A stretch of DNA of 64,000 nucleotides from Brachypodium distachyon (taxonomy: Eukaryota > Streptophyta > Magnoliopsida > Poales > Poaceae). Where the stretch lies: the NCBI RefSeq assembly GCF_000005505.3, contig NC_016133.3, positions 8,246,001-8,310,000 on the forward strand, given 5' to 3'. The position numbers were made by a program, and so were the translations under genes. Positions within the stretch are counted from its first letter, which is position 1. Every line of letters begins with the position of its first letter. Below, in pieces: positions 36,133 through 48,339 of the stretch. The notes under the pieces were generated by a model. That model was not told where the DNA came from and did no database searches. It worked only from the letters and a program-made list of their open reading frames with translations.

Positions 36133-37261
36133 GCGCTAGTTAGAATGCATGGCATCGAGCTCCTGAGCAAGAGATTGCAGCAGCGCTGCTCTTTTTTTTC
36201 AGAACGATCTTGGCACTGCCGGGCCATCCGCAAAAACAAAACAAAAGAACTGCTGGGCTCTGGGCGCTTTTGGGCTGAAGTAACATAGGCTGGTAGTTGG
36301 ACCCCTGCCCTGCAGGCTGAACCACTTCTCGTGGGCAATGGTATCTGCCTCTCATGGACTTTCCTTAAAAAAATTTGCCTCTAATGGACACAAAGGAAAA
36401 AGAAAAAGGAAAATTTGAATATCCTAGCCGCCGGGAGAAAAACCACGGTGCCGTCTTGGCTTCCCCTCCTCTCCGATAGCCTATTGGCCATCAGGAGGTG
36501 ATGCATGAGAACCACGGATCAACATCGCCTTAGTATCTTTTTTGTAAGGTTTTGCATATCCTTGGCGATGGCGTCCTGACGGTGGAGGCGACGACGTTCG
36601 GATTTTTACTCTCCCGACTCCATTGTTGTTCTGGCGTGTCTATCATGGTCTACTCCATGAAGTTTGTGGATCTTACGACTCGTAATTTCGTGATTTTGGT
36701 CTTCTTCCTCATCAGTTCGGTGATGATTCAATGGTTTGACAACCTGTCTTGCAAGGGGTGTGTCCCCAGCCACCGTGCGTTCAAGGATCTTAAGTTCTCA
36801 CCCGCTGGGGTGGGTGGCTCATGCGGCTCAGTAAAACCTACTAGGTTAGTCCAACTTATGCAGATTTGGTCTATCACCAAAGATTTGAAAAAACACGAAG
36901 ATGCAAAAGGTGCATGTAGAGAAGTTGGCTTCAGAGATTTTTGAAGTAAATTTCGGTTTATCCGAAATCTTTATTGTCGTTTTAGTTTTTTATCGGTTAT
37001 ACTTTATTTGTTGAATAAATAAAACTAGATCGTTGTTCTAAAAAAATTGAATATGGTCTCGAAAGAAAAAAGAAAAAATTTGCATAAGTCCGACGCCATG
37101 TAGATGATGTCATCGTAAATTGCTGCAGGAAAGTACCTGAACTGCCACCGTTGTCCATCTTCGGGATCACCTCCGCATAGGCCGAGTTCACCAGCAGGCA
37201 TTGCATTCCATACACCCCCAGAAAAAACTCTGACCCACTCCTGCCAACTCTCCTTTCTTCT
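36133..37261 (+). other. Region upstream of the aminotransferase gene
   Basis: One longer frame at 36,552-36,944 begins without ATG and has no recognisable domain; it may be a repeat remnant. The last ~150 bp are GC-rich and probably the leader of the following gene. Confidence 0.35.
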
Positions 37262-40200
37262 ATGGGCCACCTCTCCGCCCTGCCGCCACCTGCTGCCTCC
37301 GGCCACCGCGCGTACCGGCCTTTCCTCGCGCAGACGAAGATCGCGCCGTCGCCGGGCGGAGGAGCCGGCGCCGCGCCGGATGGGCTCCTTTTGTGGCGGG
37401 CGGCGGTCGCCATAGCCGCCAGGAGGTCCAATTGGGCAGGTTAGTACTCCTGTAGCGTGTAGTTTGTTCCTTTCCTCCTTTGATTCCTCCTGGTTCGTTA
37501 GCATCAGGGTGTGCCCGCCCTGCTTCGTGGCGATCGCCTTCGTGCGGCTGCCGTCTCATACCTTGCGTCGGTGCCGGAGGGACGAAACATTTTTTTTGTG
37601 ACTGTGTGTATAGCCCAAGGGCGCGGCTGCTTTTCCGTGGTCCAGTGGAGCAGTTCTTGATGGGTCCGCAGAAGATTTTGCATTGATGAGGCACCTTCGA
37701 GATGATGGAGATAATTCCAGTCCTGCATTTCGTTTGGTCTGGAGTTCAAATGGCTACTAAAGCACACAAATATTTTTGAAACGAGTAGAATTTTGCATCA
37801 ATTATGACTTGTCATCGGTAATTCCAGGATTACCCGTGGTAATTCCGGATTTTGGCATTCTGAGCTGCACATGTTCTCATGTTTTTATAGAGCGTATTTT
37901 GATCAGAAACCGCCTTTGGCTTCTGGGTGCCAGGTAGCACTTTTGATTCTTTTTCTCAAGATCACATTTTTAAAGTTTAAAACAAAAATACAAGTGTATG
38001 TCACATGTCTGTAAATTTTCATTAGAAAGCATTGTTGACTTTGATCTGGACATAAAAAGGATCATAGAGTTTAAATAGATCTACAGTATACTATTCTAGA
38101 TCCGAAGATTTGTGATTTTTACACGGATCACGAATCAACGTATTTCTTAATGAATATGTACATATGTGGTATGCATCTATACTTACACTGGAAAATTTTC
38201 AAAAAAATTCAAAGCTTCAAAAATATGATTTCCATCTTTCTGTAAATATATATTGCATACCACATATGTCTGTAAATTTACACCTGGAGCCTGGGAGCCA
38301 AAACATTGCGTCCATATTTTGATGGATTGATAAGCCTTTGATCAACAGTTACATTATGTCGTTAGATTTGTATTCAAACCTATTTTTTTATAATTTTGAT
38401 TTTTTATCACATAACCCCACATATTAACATAGTTATTATTGATGAAATTCCTGTGTTAACTAATCAAAATAGGCTGCATAAAAGCAAACGGAGGGAGTAG
38501 ATAACATTTATTGTTCAGGCTGATAGATGAAGGTTAATTGGGCTTAGCTATCGTAAAATACTTTTGAGTTTTTATTATGAAAATATATGTATAAAGCTAG
38601 TTTTTCCTGATCAGATTAACTAGTTTGAAGTGTGGAAATATATGGTGGCTCTATAAGTGACTACGTGACATGAGTTCATCATGATGTCGTTGTAGTTCAT
38701 TAACTCACTTTGATGATGATAAGCAAACTGGATGGTGCATGCGATTCAATATGTATTATAGACAAGAGGTCTAGAGTTTACGAATGGGTTAATGCACTAA
38801 TAATAACAATACTAAATTAGTCCCGAACTACGTTGATCCCACCTCCAAGGCTTAGTGGAGCGTAGACATGAGGGGAAGTGTTATTAATATATACACCGTC
38901 GGAGCCTCTCCTACAGTTTTCGGTCAAAAAACAAGTGTTGAAATATATTGCATACAGTTTTTTAATAGCTTGAGCTTTCGGGTGAACTTGTGGTGTGCAT
39001 ACAATTCAATAATGAGCGATTTGATGACTTCTTAACCCTTAACATCTTGATTTGGATGAGCTTGTAATAGCTGGATATGTTTACCACAGACAGGGCGAAT
39101 TGAACACAAATGTTTATGTTTTGCCCTTTGATACCTTATGGACATTGCTTTTTTTGATTGTTTTCACATGCTTTTGGAATCATAATTAGTAGCTCTTCTT
39201 TGCTTACAACGAAATGTATCTTGTGTACTAAGAATAACACTGATCTTAGGAGCCTGAATGTGTAATAATATTTGTCATGTAACTAAACAGCATCTTTGCC
39301 CTGCAGCATCGGCCGGCACCATTGTCAATCCAATTGACGTCCCTCTCTTATCTTTCTCTGAGGTAGACTTCCTTGTCTTTTGTGTTGTGTGTTGACGATT
39401 AGATTAATTGGCATTTGCACGACTTGGAAGCTTGAAATCCTTATTTGTAGAAACATATTGTCTTATTTATCCTTAGTACTCTTCCACTTGTGTTAGTTAA
39501 TGCTTTGGTTAATATGGGATTATCTTATGTCATTAGCGTGCGCTGATGGACACTATATTCTCTGCATTTAATTTCTTTAGAATCATTTGGTCGTGGCCAC
39601 ATTATGTTTAGCCCACCTCAAAGGACTAGCTCATCTCGGCTTCTCAGCTACCTAGATTAGTATAGTGGCCTGCAAATACAAAAACACATTTGGGGTTGCT
39701 GTTGGACTGAATTAAAAAAAATACTTTATTTTGTGAAATCCGAACGCTATATTATGATATGAAAGGAAGTAATGTCCGACCATAAGTTATAGTTAAAGGT
39801 GCGCCCTAGTACTTGACATGGAGGTGACGACTCCCTTCGAGAACTTATTATGTTCCATCTTTTAAGAACAGAGTATCAGATTGTATAGGGTAACGAGAAA
39901 CTTGAATTATGCATCTAAAACAACTGTAGAAGTCTGAATCAACCACCCAACCACCTTAACAAGTCTGTTTCTTGGATAAAAAATTTAAACAAAAGATGTA
40001 AGGGAAGTTCCGATAATATTATAAATAGGAACCTAAATTCGAGTCCATTCGGACTTGAAACCAGGTGGTTGGATCATGCATCCACTGTCTTAACAAGTAA
40101 GCTAGGCTCACTTCCTCTGTTCTGGGGATAAAACTTTTGTCATGTTGATTGGTGAATTGGGCTTTTTTCCACATCACTTTGGATTTTGGATGATCCATAT

Positions 40201-41681
40201 CTGTAACTTGTTTAATATATGTGTAAAATGTGTCCATCGGTCCATGAAATGATTCATCAGAGTAGGATCTTCTCTTGAAGCATGCTGTCACAACAGAAAA
40301 TTAAATTGAAATCAGCATCTTTTTCCCTGTAGGTTGCAGAGAGGCTTGAGGCATTCCAAGCATCTGGTGCTAGGAAACAAAATTACATGGCCATGTACTC
40401 CAGTATTTTTGGTGGAATTACCACAGATCCCTCTGCAATGGTGATACCGATTGATGACCACATGGTCCATAGAGGACATGGTGTTTTTGATACTGCTGCT
40501 ATTATGGATGGGTAAGAAATTTTCTTTTATGAGATAAGCTTGACATGAATCTGGTAAAAAAAAGTGTGACATGTATGTTTATGTCAAACAGAAACAAAGC
40601 AAGATATAGTCATATACAGCAAGTCTGTAATAGTTCCATCTTTGTGTGTGTTTGTGTGAACTAGGGAAGTGAACAAGGATGGATTATTCTTATTGCTCAA
40701 TTTCCTTGAAATTCTGCTCAAAACTTTAACTTATGGCATACTACTGGCAGTCACATCTATGAGTTACAACAACACCTGGACCGCTTCCTGAAGTCTGCAC
40801 AGATGGCCAAAATCCAATTGCCTTTTGATCGTTCGAGAATTCAAAGTGTACTCATTCAAACTGTGTGTGCATCAAAATGTACTCAAGGGTCGCTCAGGTA
40901 CTGGTTGTCTGTTGGACCTGGAGATTTCCAGTTATCTTCATTAGGCTGTACAAACCCAGCTCTTTACGCAATTGTCATTGATAGCCCATCCTTGCCAGTA
41001 CCATCAGGCTGCAAAGTGGTCACATCATCCATACCTATGAAGTCCCCACAGTTTGCAGTCATGAAAAACGTGAACTACCTTCCGAATGCACTCACCAAGG
41101 TGGAAGGTGAAGAGAATGGTGGATTTACCGGCATCTGGTTGGACGATGAGGGTTTTGTTGCTGAGGGTTCCAACATGAATGTTGGTTTTGTGACACGAAA
41201 CAAGGAGCTTATCTTGCCCCGTTTCGACAACATACTGAGCGGGTGCACGGCAAAACGGGTTCTGGACCTTGCTGGGCAACTGGTGGATGATGGAAGGCTT
41301 AGTGGAATAACTACAAGGAATGTGAGTGTCCAGGAAGGGAAGGCAGCTGACGAGATGATGCTTATTGGGAGTGGGATTCTTGTCAAACCTGTTGTTCAGT
41401 GGGATGAACAGATGGTTGGCTCAGGTAAGGAAAATTCGTTTCTTAAAATTTAGTTACCTAGCTTTATAATTAGTACATCAGCTTTCATTTTATCAACAGA
41501 TCGGGTAGAAGATTTCTATCACCTTAATGGTTTACTGCAAACTCCCTGTAGCATACAGGCTGATTGATTCACATGTTCCTTTACAGGCAAAGAAGGCCCG
41601 ATTGCTCAAGCACTTTTCAACCTCATTCTTGAGGACATGCGATCCGGTCCACCTTCAGTTCGGATCGCCGTCCCTTACTGA
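37262..41681 (+). CDS. DAAT: Class IV aminotransferase, D-amino-acid transaminase-like
   Basis: Exons 37262-37439, 39307-39362, 40333-40511, 40751-41424 and 41587-41681 give 393 residues in phase. This is a PLP enzyme of fold type IV; the closest family I recognise is plant chloroplastic D-amino-acid transaminase, which interconverts D-amino acids and 2-oxo acids and whose homologues can also act as aminodeoxychorismate lyase. The N-terminal ~75 residues are Ala/Arg-rich, poor in acids, and fit a plastid transit peptide. The core begins YMAMYSSIFGGITTDPSAM. HMVHRGHGVFDTA (121-133) is the active-site block, the PLP lysine is K243 in VMKNVNYLPN, and the cofactor-contacting glutamate is E276 in AEGSNMN. 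LPRFDNILSGCTAKR and DEMMLIGSG follow. The protein ends SGPPSVRIAVPY, the usual family end. It is complete; substrate preference cannot be read from sequence. Confidence 0.9.
37912..38305. mobile_element. MITE-like inverted-repeat element in DAAT intron 1
   Basis: Left TTGGCTTCTGGGTGCCAGGT and right (inverted) TTGGCTCCCAGGCTCCAGGT bracket ~390 bp with mirrored internal words (ATATGTGGTATGCA and TGCATACCACATATG). The exact ends and superfamily are uncertain. Confidence 0.55.
38306..39306 (+). other. Rest of DAAT intron 1
   Basis: Contains one isolated Stowaway end (CGGAGGGAGTA near 38,490) without a clear partner. Otherwise AT-rich intron sequence. Confidence 0.4.
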
Positions 41682-41949
41682 AACCACTTGCAGTTTACAA
41701 ATTATTACACGACTTCACATGAGCAACAAGACCCCAGATATTAGAGATATAAACCAGTGATAATATATGATGGCAGCGTGCCTTTGATGTTTGCCAGAAG
41801 TCAGAAGTATAGAACTTGATTACTTGAAGCCATTCTTGTGTGTGGACCTTGTGTCTTTTTACTTTGTTAGTCATATTTAATATGAGCATAAACTCGATAC
41901 TGTAGTTTGCTGCACAGATACCAGCATACCAGTGGTTGAATTGGAGATT
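41682..41949 (+). other. 3' region of the aminotransferase gene
   Basis: Likely 3' untranslated sequence. A short open frame runs through it without recognised content. Confidence 0.4.
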
Positions 41950-42338
41950 GGCGAAGTATCCGGTGAAAATACTTATTCGGGCAAACCGTGCAAACTTCAT
42001 AAAAACCATGTTTAAAAGTTTCAAAAAAATTCTACAAAAATACCATATGTTGGGAGTGCGATGTTCTACAGACCTGCAAAATTTCAAGTTCAAAATCAAA
42101 AACATTTGAAAGGAATTAAAAAGAGAAAATTACAATGGATAGTGTCAAACACTAAAAGACCACTATTCATGCAGAATTTGTTTTTTTTCGCTGCTACCAA
42201 ACGAAATTGAATTTGGACTTGAAATTTTACACATATATAAAACATCACTTTTCTAACATATGTGATTTTTTAATAATTTTTTGAAATCTTTTCGATGGAG
42301 TTTGCACCGTAGAGGTGGTTTTCACGGGATACTTCGCC
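41950..42338. mobile_element. Mutator-like MITE (~390 bp)
   Basis: Inverted ends GGCGAAGTATCCGGTGAAAA and GGCGAAGTATCCCGTGAAAA. The GTATCC-GTGAAAA core resembles the end of the 30,053-31,313 element (ATATCCAGTGAAAA), suggesting related families. No target duplication was seen. Confidence 0.7.
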
Positions 42339-43859
42339 GGGTCTCTTTTGGTAAATGTTGCCTTTTGTAGAACAATGTACATTTTCAAAAAATAAATCCA
42401 GAAATTCGAAATTATCTTTTCAAAACTTTTAAGAGCATATGCATCAGGATGGAACTTGGAACTTATGACTGAAAAATAAAGCACTTTATTCTCAAACCAC
42501 CAGGCAGAATGTATGGGATTAAAATGCATTCAGGCATAATTTTCCTGGTAGTGTTCTCAAGAACTTGCTCTTTCACACTGGACTACTGGAGACACAGATG
42601 AAGCCCACTAAGATTTCTAAAAAAAAAAAAAATAAGATTGCTGAACAAGACGAGGCCGGTGTGCACAATACAAACAAATCTGTCAGCTACTCGGCTTAAT
42701 TCAGCTTGTGACACCATGCCTTGTATCTGGTGACTCATTCTGACACTGACCTGTGCCACAGCTCCATCTCTCTTGTAGTAAGCGGGGTGCTTGGGAACCG
42801 GTAAGGTCACATCTTCGCAACTCAGCATCAGAACAACATCCCACATCCACATGGCAGGCCGGTTTGCCTGGTTCTCCTCCACCAGTGCAGTGCTATCTGA
42901 ATGCACCGAATGATCTCCTTTATTTGAGGTTCATTGCCCGGAAATGTGAAAAATATCAGGTTATAGAAACGTGGTTTCACTACCAATATTCTTTTCATTT
43001 TACCGTTTTGCCAACAAAGTGACTAAAAGAGGAATATTCAGATGTCACTTTCAACCTCCTTTTCGGGGAAAAAAAGTTATTCAGATGTCACCAAATTGTG
43101 TGGCTGTTGCATTTTGCGAGATTTAACTGTGACACATTTTTGCTTCATTAGATATGGCAACTAAAATTCTAGCAGATTAATGTTGAGTATGACTATTCCC
43201 TTCAACTAAATTCTAGAATTGCAATTTTCTTAGTACTCTCGCTCTTGTTACTTTTAATGCTCTTTGCTCAAGCTCACAAACACTCACCGCTTTCACAATC
43301 AAATATTTTCTCTTGCTTCGAATCTAAGATAACTTGCATATACTCTTCGAAACCCCCACAAAACCCTAAAAAGACCCTCTATAAGAGGCAAAAGACTATT
43401 TCCTAAACTCGTCGTGGTTCGATACTCTTACTTCGGAAATAGCTACAACCACCCCGTGGACTTCCAGGCATGAGAACACGCTCTCTCTGCGAGCAATACT
43501 CAAGCTTTTTTGGTATCGTTCGAAACAAGCATGACCGCCCAAATTCTTTTATTATTCCTTTTGTACGGAGTAACTTGTGCCTTCTAATCGAACGTCTTTT
43601 CCCTAGAAAAACAAATTCTCAGCTCTTCCCTACGGAATGTGACCTTTTGGAGAGACCTTACTGGTCTCAAGCTGGAGGCCTGAATCGCTTGCTCCAGCAA
43701 CTTGAAGCAGTTCAATTAACCCCAAGGTTATGATATTTTTTTGGTGGAATTTACATCAATCTGGTCTTTTTTCGCTAGCTCTATGTACCGTGCGCTCATC
43801 CATTCTGATGTGCCCCCGTGAACAATGAACAGACAATTGTGAAAACTTAAAGTGCCTCT
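42339..43859. other. Intergenic with one gene-like patch
   Basis: Mostly plain sequence. A minus-strand stretch at 42,906-42,583 reads as a coherent frame (MWMWDVVLMLSCEDVTLPVP, KHPAYYKRDGAVAQ), the latter followed by a good donor (CAG|GTCAGT). It could be an exon fragment, but I do not recognise it and found no partner exons. Confidence 0.3.
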
Positions 43860-44110
43860 AAAATTGTTTTTATGTGACTGTTGCCTAGAGTGGTCATGTT
43901 CACAAAAGATAATTTGCAACAAAGAAATTAATATGGAAGTCCAAAGTGCACCTTTTGTTCTCAGGACGAGACAATCAAGCAACTGTTTTTTCATTGCCAG
44001 TTCGTTCGTTCTGTATGGTCCACCGTTCAGGTGGCTTCTAACCTTCGTCCACCACGAAACGTGCTAAATATTTTTTCCCAATTGGCTGAACGGTATAGGA
44101 AGTTCGGTAA
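43860..44110 (+). pseudogene. LINE zf-RVT remnant
   Basis: One plus-strand frame reads CTFCSQDETIKQLFFHC, a C-x2-C-x7-H-x3/4-C-like motif, then QFVRSVWSTVQVASNLRPPR and NVLNIFSQLAERYRKFG, all typical of the 3' part of plant LINEs. Stops and frame shifts on both sides show decay. Confidence 0.65.
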
Positions 44111-44884
44111 GCTTAGAACTAAATTTTGGTGAAAGCGACCGCCCTTTGTTGCTCAGTTTGGTTATGCCAAAAACGATATTCAGAGTCTACTTTTTTATGC
44201 ATGTTTATTTACCAGTAAATTTACGTTTGCCTCCATTCATGGTTGTTGGCTCTATGATAGAAAGACAGGCCAATAGTTATAGTCCATGTTTACAAGTGAA
44301 GCGGCAATTAGAGAGGTGTTCACCTACACTGGGTGGCGGCGGTGCAGTCTACGGCTCGAGATCCTTGAACCCTTTTGCTCGGCCATAATAAATTATGTTT
44401 TTTCTTTAGTTTTTAAGATTTTTTGGGTGTGTGCAGACTTTGTTTGTCTTCTTGACACGACATCTTAAGTTTCATAAAGCTGTTGTTTGGAAATAAAATT
44501 CTGTGGGCGAGCAAAGGCACTAATGCGAAACAACGTATAGTTACTCAAGGTTACTGGATAATTGAAGATTCCGGGACCATATTTATGTTCCATCGCTTTC
44601 GTTCTAGCTCGTGCCCTTGGATTCTGAAATCAACCCCGGTCATAGCAAACGGATATGCATGGATCAGGACCAGGGAGCCATCGCTTTCATGTCGGGTCAT
44701 TTCTCCAGCGGAGCTAATTTGAGTGATCTCTATCCATCCATCGATCTAAAGCTTGTCTCGAACCAACGCATGTTTGGGTTAACTTCCCTTTTTACTTGCC
44801 TGGCAATGTTTATTCTCTTTTGACCTTATCCATTAACTAACCGTCGCATCCTTATCTAGCATTCTAGCTAGGTGAAGAAAGAGT
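44111..44884. other. Unassigned sequence between LINE pieces
   Basis: No recognised motif in short frames on the plus strand; it may be further decayed LINE tail or other insertion. Confidence 0.3.
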
Positions 44885-45327
44885 AAGGGACTTTGGATTT
44901 TCAGTTCAGCAGCACCGAGAGCTGGTGGCTGACGGCAAGGAAGCAAGCTTCTAAGGCTCTTCGCACTGACTTTGACAGATTTGGAAGGAACGGAATGCGC
45001 GTATTTTTCAGCACGAGGCCAGCTCTGTCGACAGGGTGTTTGAGCTCAGTATGGAGGATCTACTATCTTGGAGAGCAGCCGGTTGTGTTACCATGTTTTA
45101 AGCTTTTGAGCCATGTTCCGTGTTGTTAAGTCAGCTGAGTGGTTGTTTTTATGTCCTCTGTTGTTAAGTTAGCTGAGCTGAGGGGCTGTTTTTTTCTTTT
45201 TCTGTTTGAAGCCTGTGCTGCTGCTATAGCTTACGCTGCCGCTGTAGCTATCGTTGCACTGCTGCTGTTGTATACTCTGTTGATGTGTCTTTTCTTCCTA
45301 TCTTAATAAAGAAGGGACTTTGGATTT
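44885..45327 (+). mobile_element. 5'-truncated LINE insertion with 16-bp TSD
   Basis: A perfect direct repeat AAGGGACTTTGGATTT (44,885-44,900 and 45,312-45,327) brackets a 411-bp insert. The insert's early part encodes WKERNARIFQHEASSVDRVF, the terminal segment of plant LINEs, and it ends CTTAATAAAG. The duplication and 5' truncation are the hallmark of target-primed reverse transcription. Confidence 0.85.
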
Positions 45328-45383
45328 GTGCGCTCCTCCTAGCAAAGCCACTCGTCGGTAGAGGTGCAACATGGTGACTCTCT

Positions 45384-45481
45384 CTTTGATCCTTCTTAAT
45401 TCAAACAAATGAATTAAAATTATAAAATGATACAATTTTTTAAAAAACTAATTCATTTGTTTGAACTAAGAAAAGCCAAAG
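45384..45481. mobile_element. Short hairpin MITE
   Basis: Arms CTTAATTCAAACAAATGAAT (45,395) and ATTCATTTGTTTGAACTAAG (ending 45,470) are inverted copies with one mismatch around a ~32-bp AT loop. The outer CTTTG/CAAAG extends the repeat. Confidence 0.7.
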
Positions 45482-46899
45482 GATACCCCGAAGGTCGCAC
45501 TTTTTTGAGACCTACTCGTTGGACATCTAAACGGTGCTTTCAGTCTAACTAACGTATGATGGGTAAATGCAATTGTAGCTTGCCGCGTTTCGTGTGGCCT
45601 TCATAGCACCGTGTAGCTCCAATCCGGATTTGCGAATGCACCTCTGGGCTCTGGCAGATTGGCAATCCGTGCTGCTTGCTCCATGATTGCAACCGAGCAG
45701 GGACCCGGAGCCCCGGACACGGTGCAGTGCAGTGCACCGGGTGGCACGCAAAACAGAGTGAGACCTGACACCCGCGCCACGGCGCCACGGAGACATGGCG
45801 CCGATTACACGCAAAACGAGGCGAATCGGGCGCACTCCACTACGGTGGTGCCACGCCCGTGGTGACTCGGCAGCACGATCCGCGTGACCCACCGTGCGCG
45901 CCGACTGGGATGGATGTCGGGTCCGCCCCGCAGATCGCGTGTCTCTCGGTGACGAATATTCCTTCGTGCCCCCACCACGGCCGCTTTTTGTACTCCTACT
46001 AGATAGATAGGCTAGAAATAAAACGTTTCACTTGAACAAACAGGCCTGAAGGTTGCGAGGTTCGTGGCAGACTTGACCTTTGCAGTCGCAGAGTACTACT
46101 TGTCGTCAAATTCTGGACTCCGTGTCACTTAAAGCGTGGAGCAAAAGGTTACGGACTCGGCGCAGCATCTAGATTTCTAGGAAAAGTTGTTGTCTGTTTA
46201 CGATTGCAAATATTCGCCATTGTCGTATACAATTGCAAAAGTATTTGATGGCTGTGATACTACTCCTAAGTTTAACTCACTCCGTCCCAAATTAACTCAC
46301 GTGAACTTGTATATGCATACAGAGTACTCATTGAGGGAGTAGAACTGAAATAGAATTAGTGGGTCACTCTGACCATGGTCCGATGATCATACTGTCCTGT
46401 TACGAGGAAAAAAACAGGTGTGTTAAAATCAAGCTCTCACATGTCAGTTACATGCATGCATGTATGGAGTGAGTAGTAAATCAACCTGCAAATATCATGC
46501 AACAAACATGTTTGCATTTTATGTTAAATATATAACTTTATAGCTTCCCTTAAAACAAAATAACTTTTTAACTATTGCCGTTATTCGATATATCACCTGG
46601 ACCTTTCAAATTTGAACTAAACCACGATAAGAATTCATGAACGGAATGAGCATGTTGTAAGTGTGTTTTCACGGAATGAGCATTCCCATTTTCGATTAAC
46701 GTAACTACTGTACTGGTGTCCTACCTTACCTGTTTCCAGTAGCAATGGCGTGTTAACAATTGAAACACATTGACGTGGGCACATATTTTTATCCACAAGA
46801 ACATTATCTAGTGATACCGTTCCTTAGGTGATACCAACATCCAAATGGCGAGGCAAATGATCATGAAAAATCATGACATTTTTCCATCCAAAAACAGGA
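45482..46899. other. Intergenic, no gene seen
   Basis: GC-rich at 45,560-45,990 with incidental open frames on both strands, then AT-rich. A weak Stowaway-like pair (ACTCACTCCGTCCCAAATTA and TTGAGGGAGTAGA) lies at 46,276-46,344. Confidence 0.35.
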
Positions 46900-47065
46900 C
46901 GTGCATACATTTGTCTCATACACTATGGGAATGGTGAGAAGAGATATATTTTACATCCCAGAGGGGCTATAATTGGAGATACTATTGTTTCTGGTACAAA
47001 AGTTCCTATATCAATGGGAAATGCCCTACCTTTGAGTGCGGTTTGAACTATTGATTTACGTAATT
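46900..47065 (+). pseudogene. rpl2: Plastid-derived rpl2 fragment (exon 1 end and intron start)
   Basis: The translation continues [28 protein letters not shown] and [15 protein letters not shown], the chloroplast ribosomal protein L2, without a stop. At 47,036 it runs into GTGCGGTTTGAAC, the start of the plastid group II intron. A nuclear copy of plastid DNA, not functional here. Confidence 0.88.
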
Positions 47066-47179
47066 GACTTTACTTCGATTTAGAATAGCGCGCTTAGTTT
47101 AATTTCAAATGTTTTTTTTAGCCCTACCTACACCTCAGTCTTCTGATAAGGAGAGGGGGTTCGCATAGAGAGAACAAAA

Positions 47180-47297
47180 TTAGCTTCTCATCATATTGCT
47201 GCGGGTACATTGGGTATATTAGCGGGCCTATTCCATCTTAGTGTCCGTCCCCCTCAACGTCTATACAAAGGATTACGTATGGGCAATATTGAAACTA
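47180..47297 (+). pseudogene. psbB: Plastid-derived psbB fragment, plus orientation
   Basis: Encodes [20 protein letters not shown] and [18 protein letters not shown], part of the photosystem II CP47 protein. It stops at the junction with the next fragment. Confidence 0.9.
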
Positions 47298-47384
47298 CCT
47301 GCCACACCTTCATAACTCCAAATACCCGGATTTGTTACAGTTCCTCCTGAAATACTCCAACCACCCCACGAATCTGTTATTCCT
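47298..47384 (-). pseudogene. psbB: Plastid-derived psbB fragment, minus orientation
   Basis: On the minus strand it encodes [20 protein letters not shown] and IWSYEGVAG, an earlier part of the same CP47 protein, joined directly and head-to-head to the preceding fragment. Confidence 0.9.
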
Positions 47385-47496
47385 ATGCCCTGGGCGACAC
47401 ACGTGCTACAATGGGCGGGACAAAGGGTCGCGATCTCGCGAGGGTGAGCTAACTCCAAAAACCCGTCCTCAGTTCGGATTGCAGGCTGCAACTCGC
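47385..47496 (+). pseudogene. rrn16: Plastid-derived 16S rRNA fragment
   Basis: Contains GGGCGACACACGTGCTACAA and TCGGATTGCAGGCTGCAACT, universal 16S rRNA words from the 3' domain, in plastid form. It ends abruptly after CAACTCGC. Too short to be functional. Confidence 0.9.
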
Positions 47497-48339
47497 ATCC
47501 TTTCTTTTACTTTTTTTCTTTGTTTATATGGTTTTCTTTCTTTATATGGGAAATTTTCCCAAATGACAAATGAGCAATTCTTGCTCGTAAGTTCCAGTAT
47601 GAGTACTGCGCCGAACATAAAGCTTGTGACTGGTAGTAAAACATCGGTTTTTATTTTGAGTGCATGCTGAAAACCAATGCAAAATAAAAAACATTATTCA
47701 CTAAAGTTTGTCATCATCTCGTGTCCCTTCACTTCAACATATTACTCTATTCTGGTTTACGGGGCCCTCTTGAAAATATGCAACCAAAGCATAGGGAAAA
47801 TAGATGATACATTCCTATAGTTAATGTTGAAAAACTCTAGTGCCGGAAACAAAAATGGCTCAATGTATGTAGGTATATTAATGTTGAATTGTAAATCGGG
47901 GAAATTAATGCATGGAGTAAGGAGAGAGAGATACCTTCTAATCTTGAGTTTCCGAAATTTAAAAATGACCATGTAACCCCGGATGGAGGGAGTAGCACAT
48001 CTGGGCTTTGATTGAGTTTTGAAGGATGTTTCGACATACTTATCTAAGAAGAAACTCCGGCAATTTTTCAAACCATTTAGAACACTGTCAGATGCCGATA
48101 CTTTCTCAAGTTGACAATAAGTGATTTTGGATATTCTTCAGCCAAATATTCAAACTTTATTGTCAAAATTGTTTTAAATGTTTATTAAAACATGAAGATC
48201 TCATGTTAACATCTGTTTGAAGAAAATTAAAACTAGTGATTACAAATTACTCCGGAACATAATTTATTTATGAATTTAAAAATTTAGAGTACACTTTAAA
48301 TACAATGTTAATGTTTGAAACATCATCTATTTATGAATT
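47497..48339. other. Intergenic, no gene seen
   Basis: AT-rich, with one isolated Stowaway-like end (GGATGGAGGGAGTA near 47,982). A minus-strand open frame at 48,071-47,757 has no recognisable motif. Confidence 0.35.

Noticed and set aside
36552..36944. 130-codon plus-strand frame
   Set aside because: Starts without ATG and has no recognisable motif, splice context or promoter.
45545..45892. 115-codon minus-strand frame
   Set aside because: Composition-driven frame in a GC-rich patch with no motif; overlapping frames in other phases are equally long.
47273..47491. 72-codon minus-strand frame as a gene
   Set aside because: It is a chance fusion across plastid psbB and rrn16 fragments.
47385..47496. 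Functional rRNA gene
   Set aside because: Only about 110 bp of 16S rRNA are present, cut off on both sides within a plastid-DNA mosaic.
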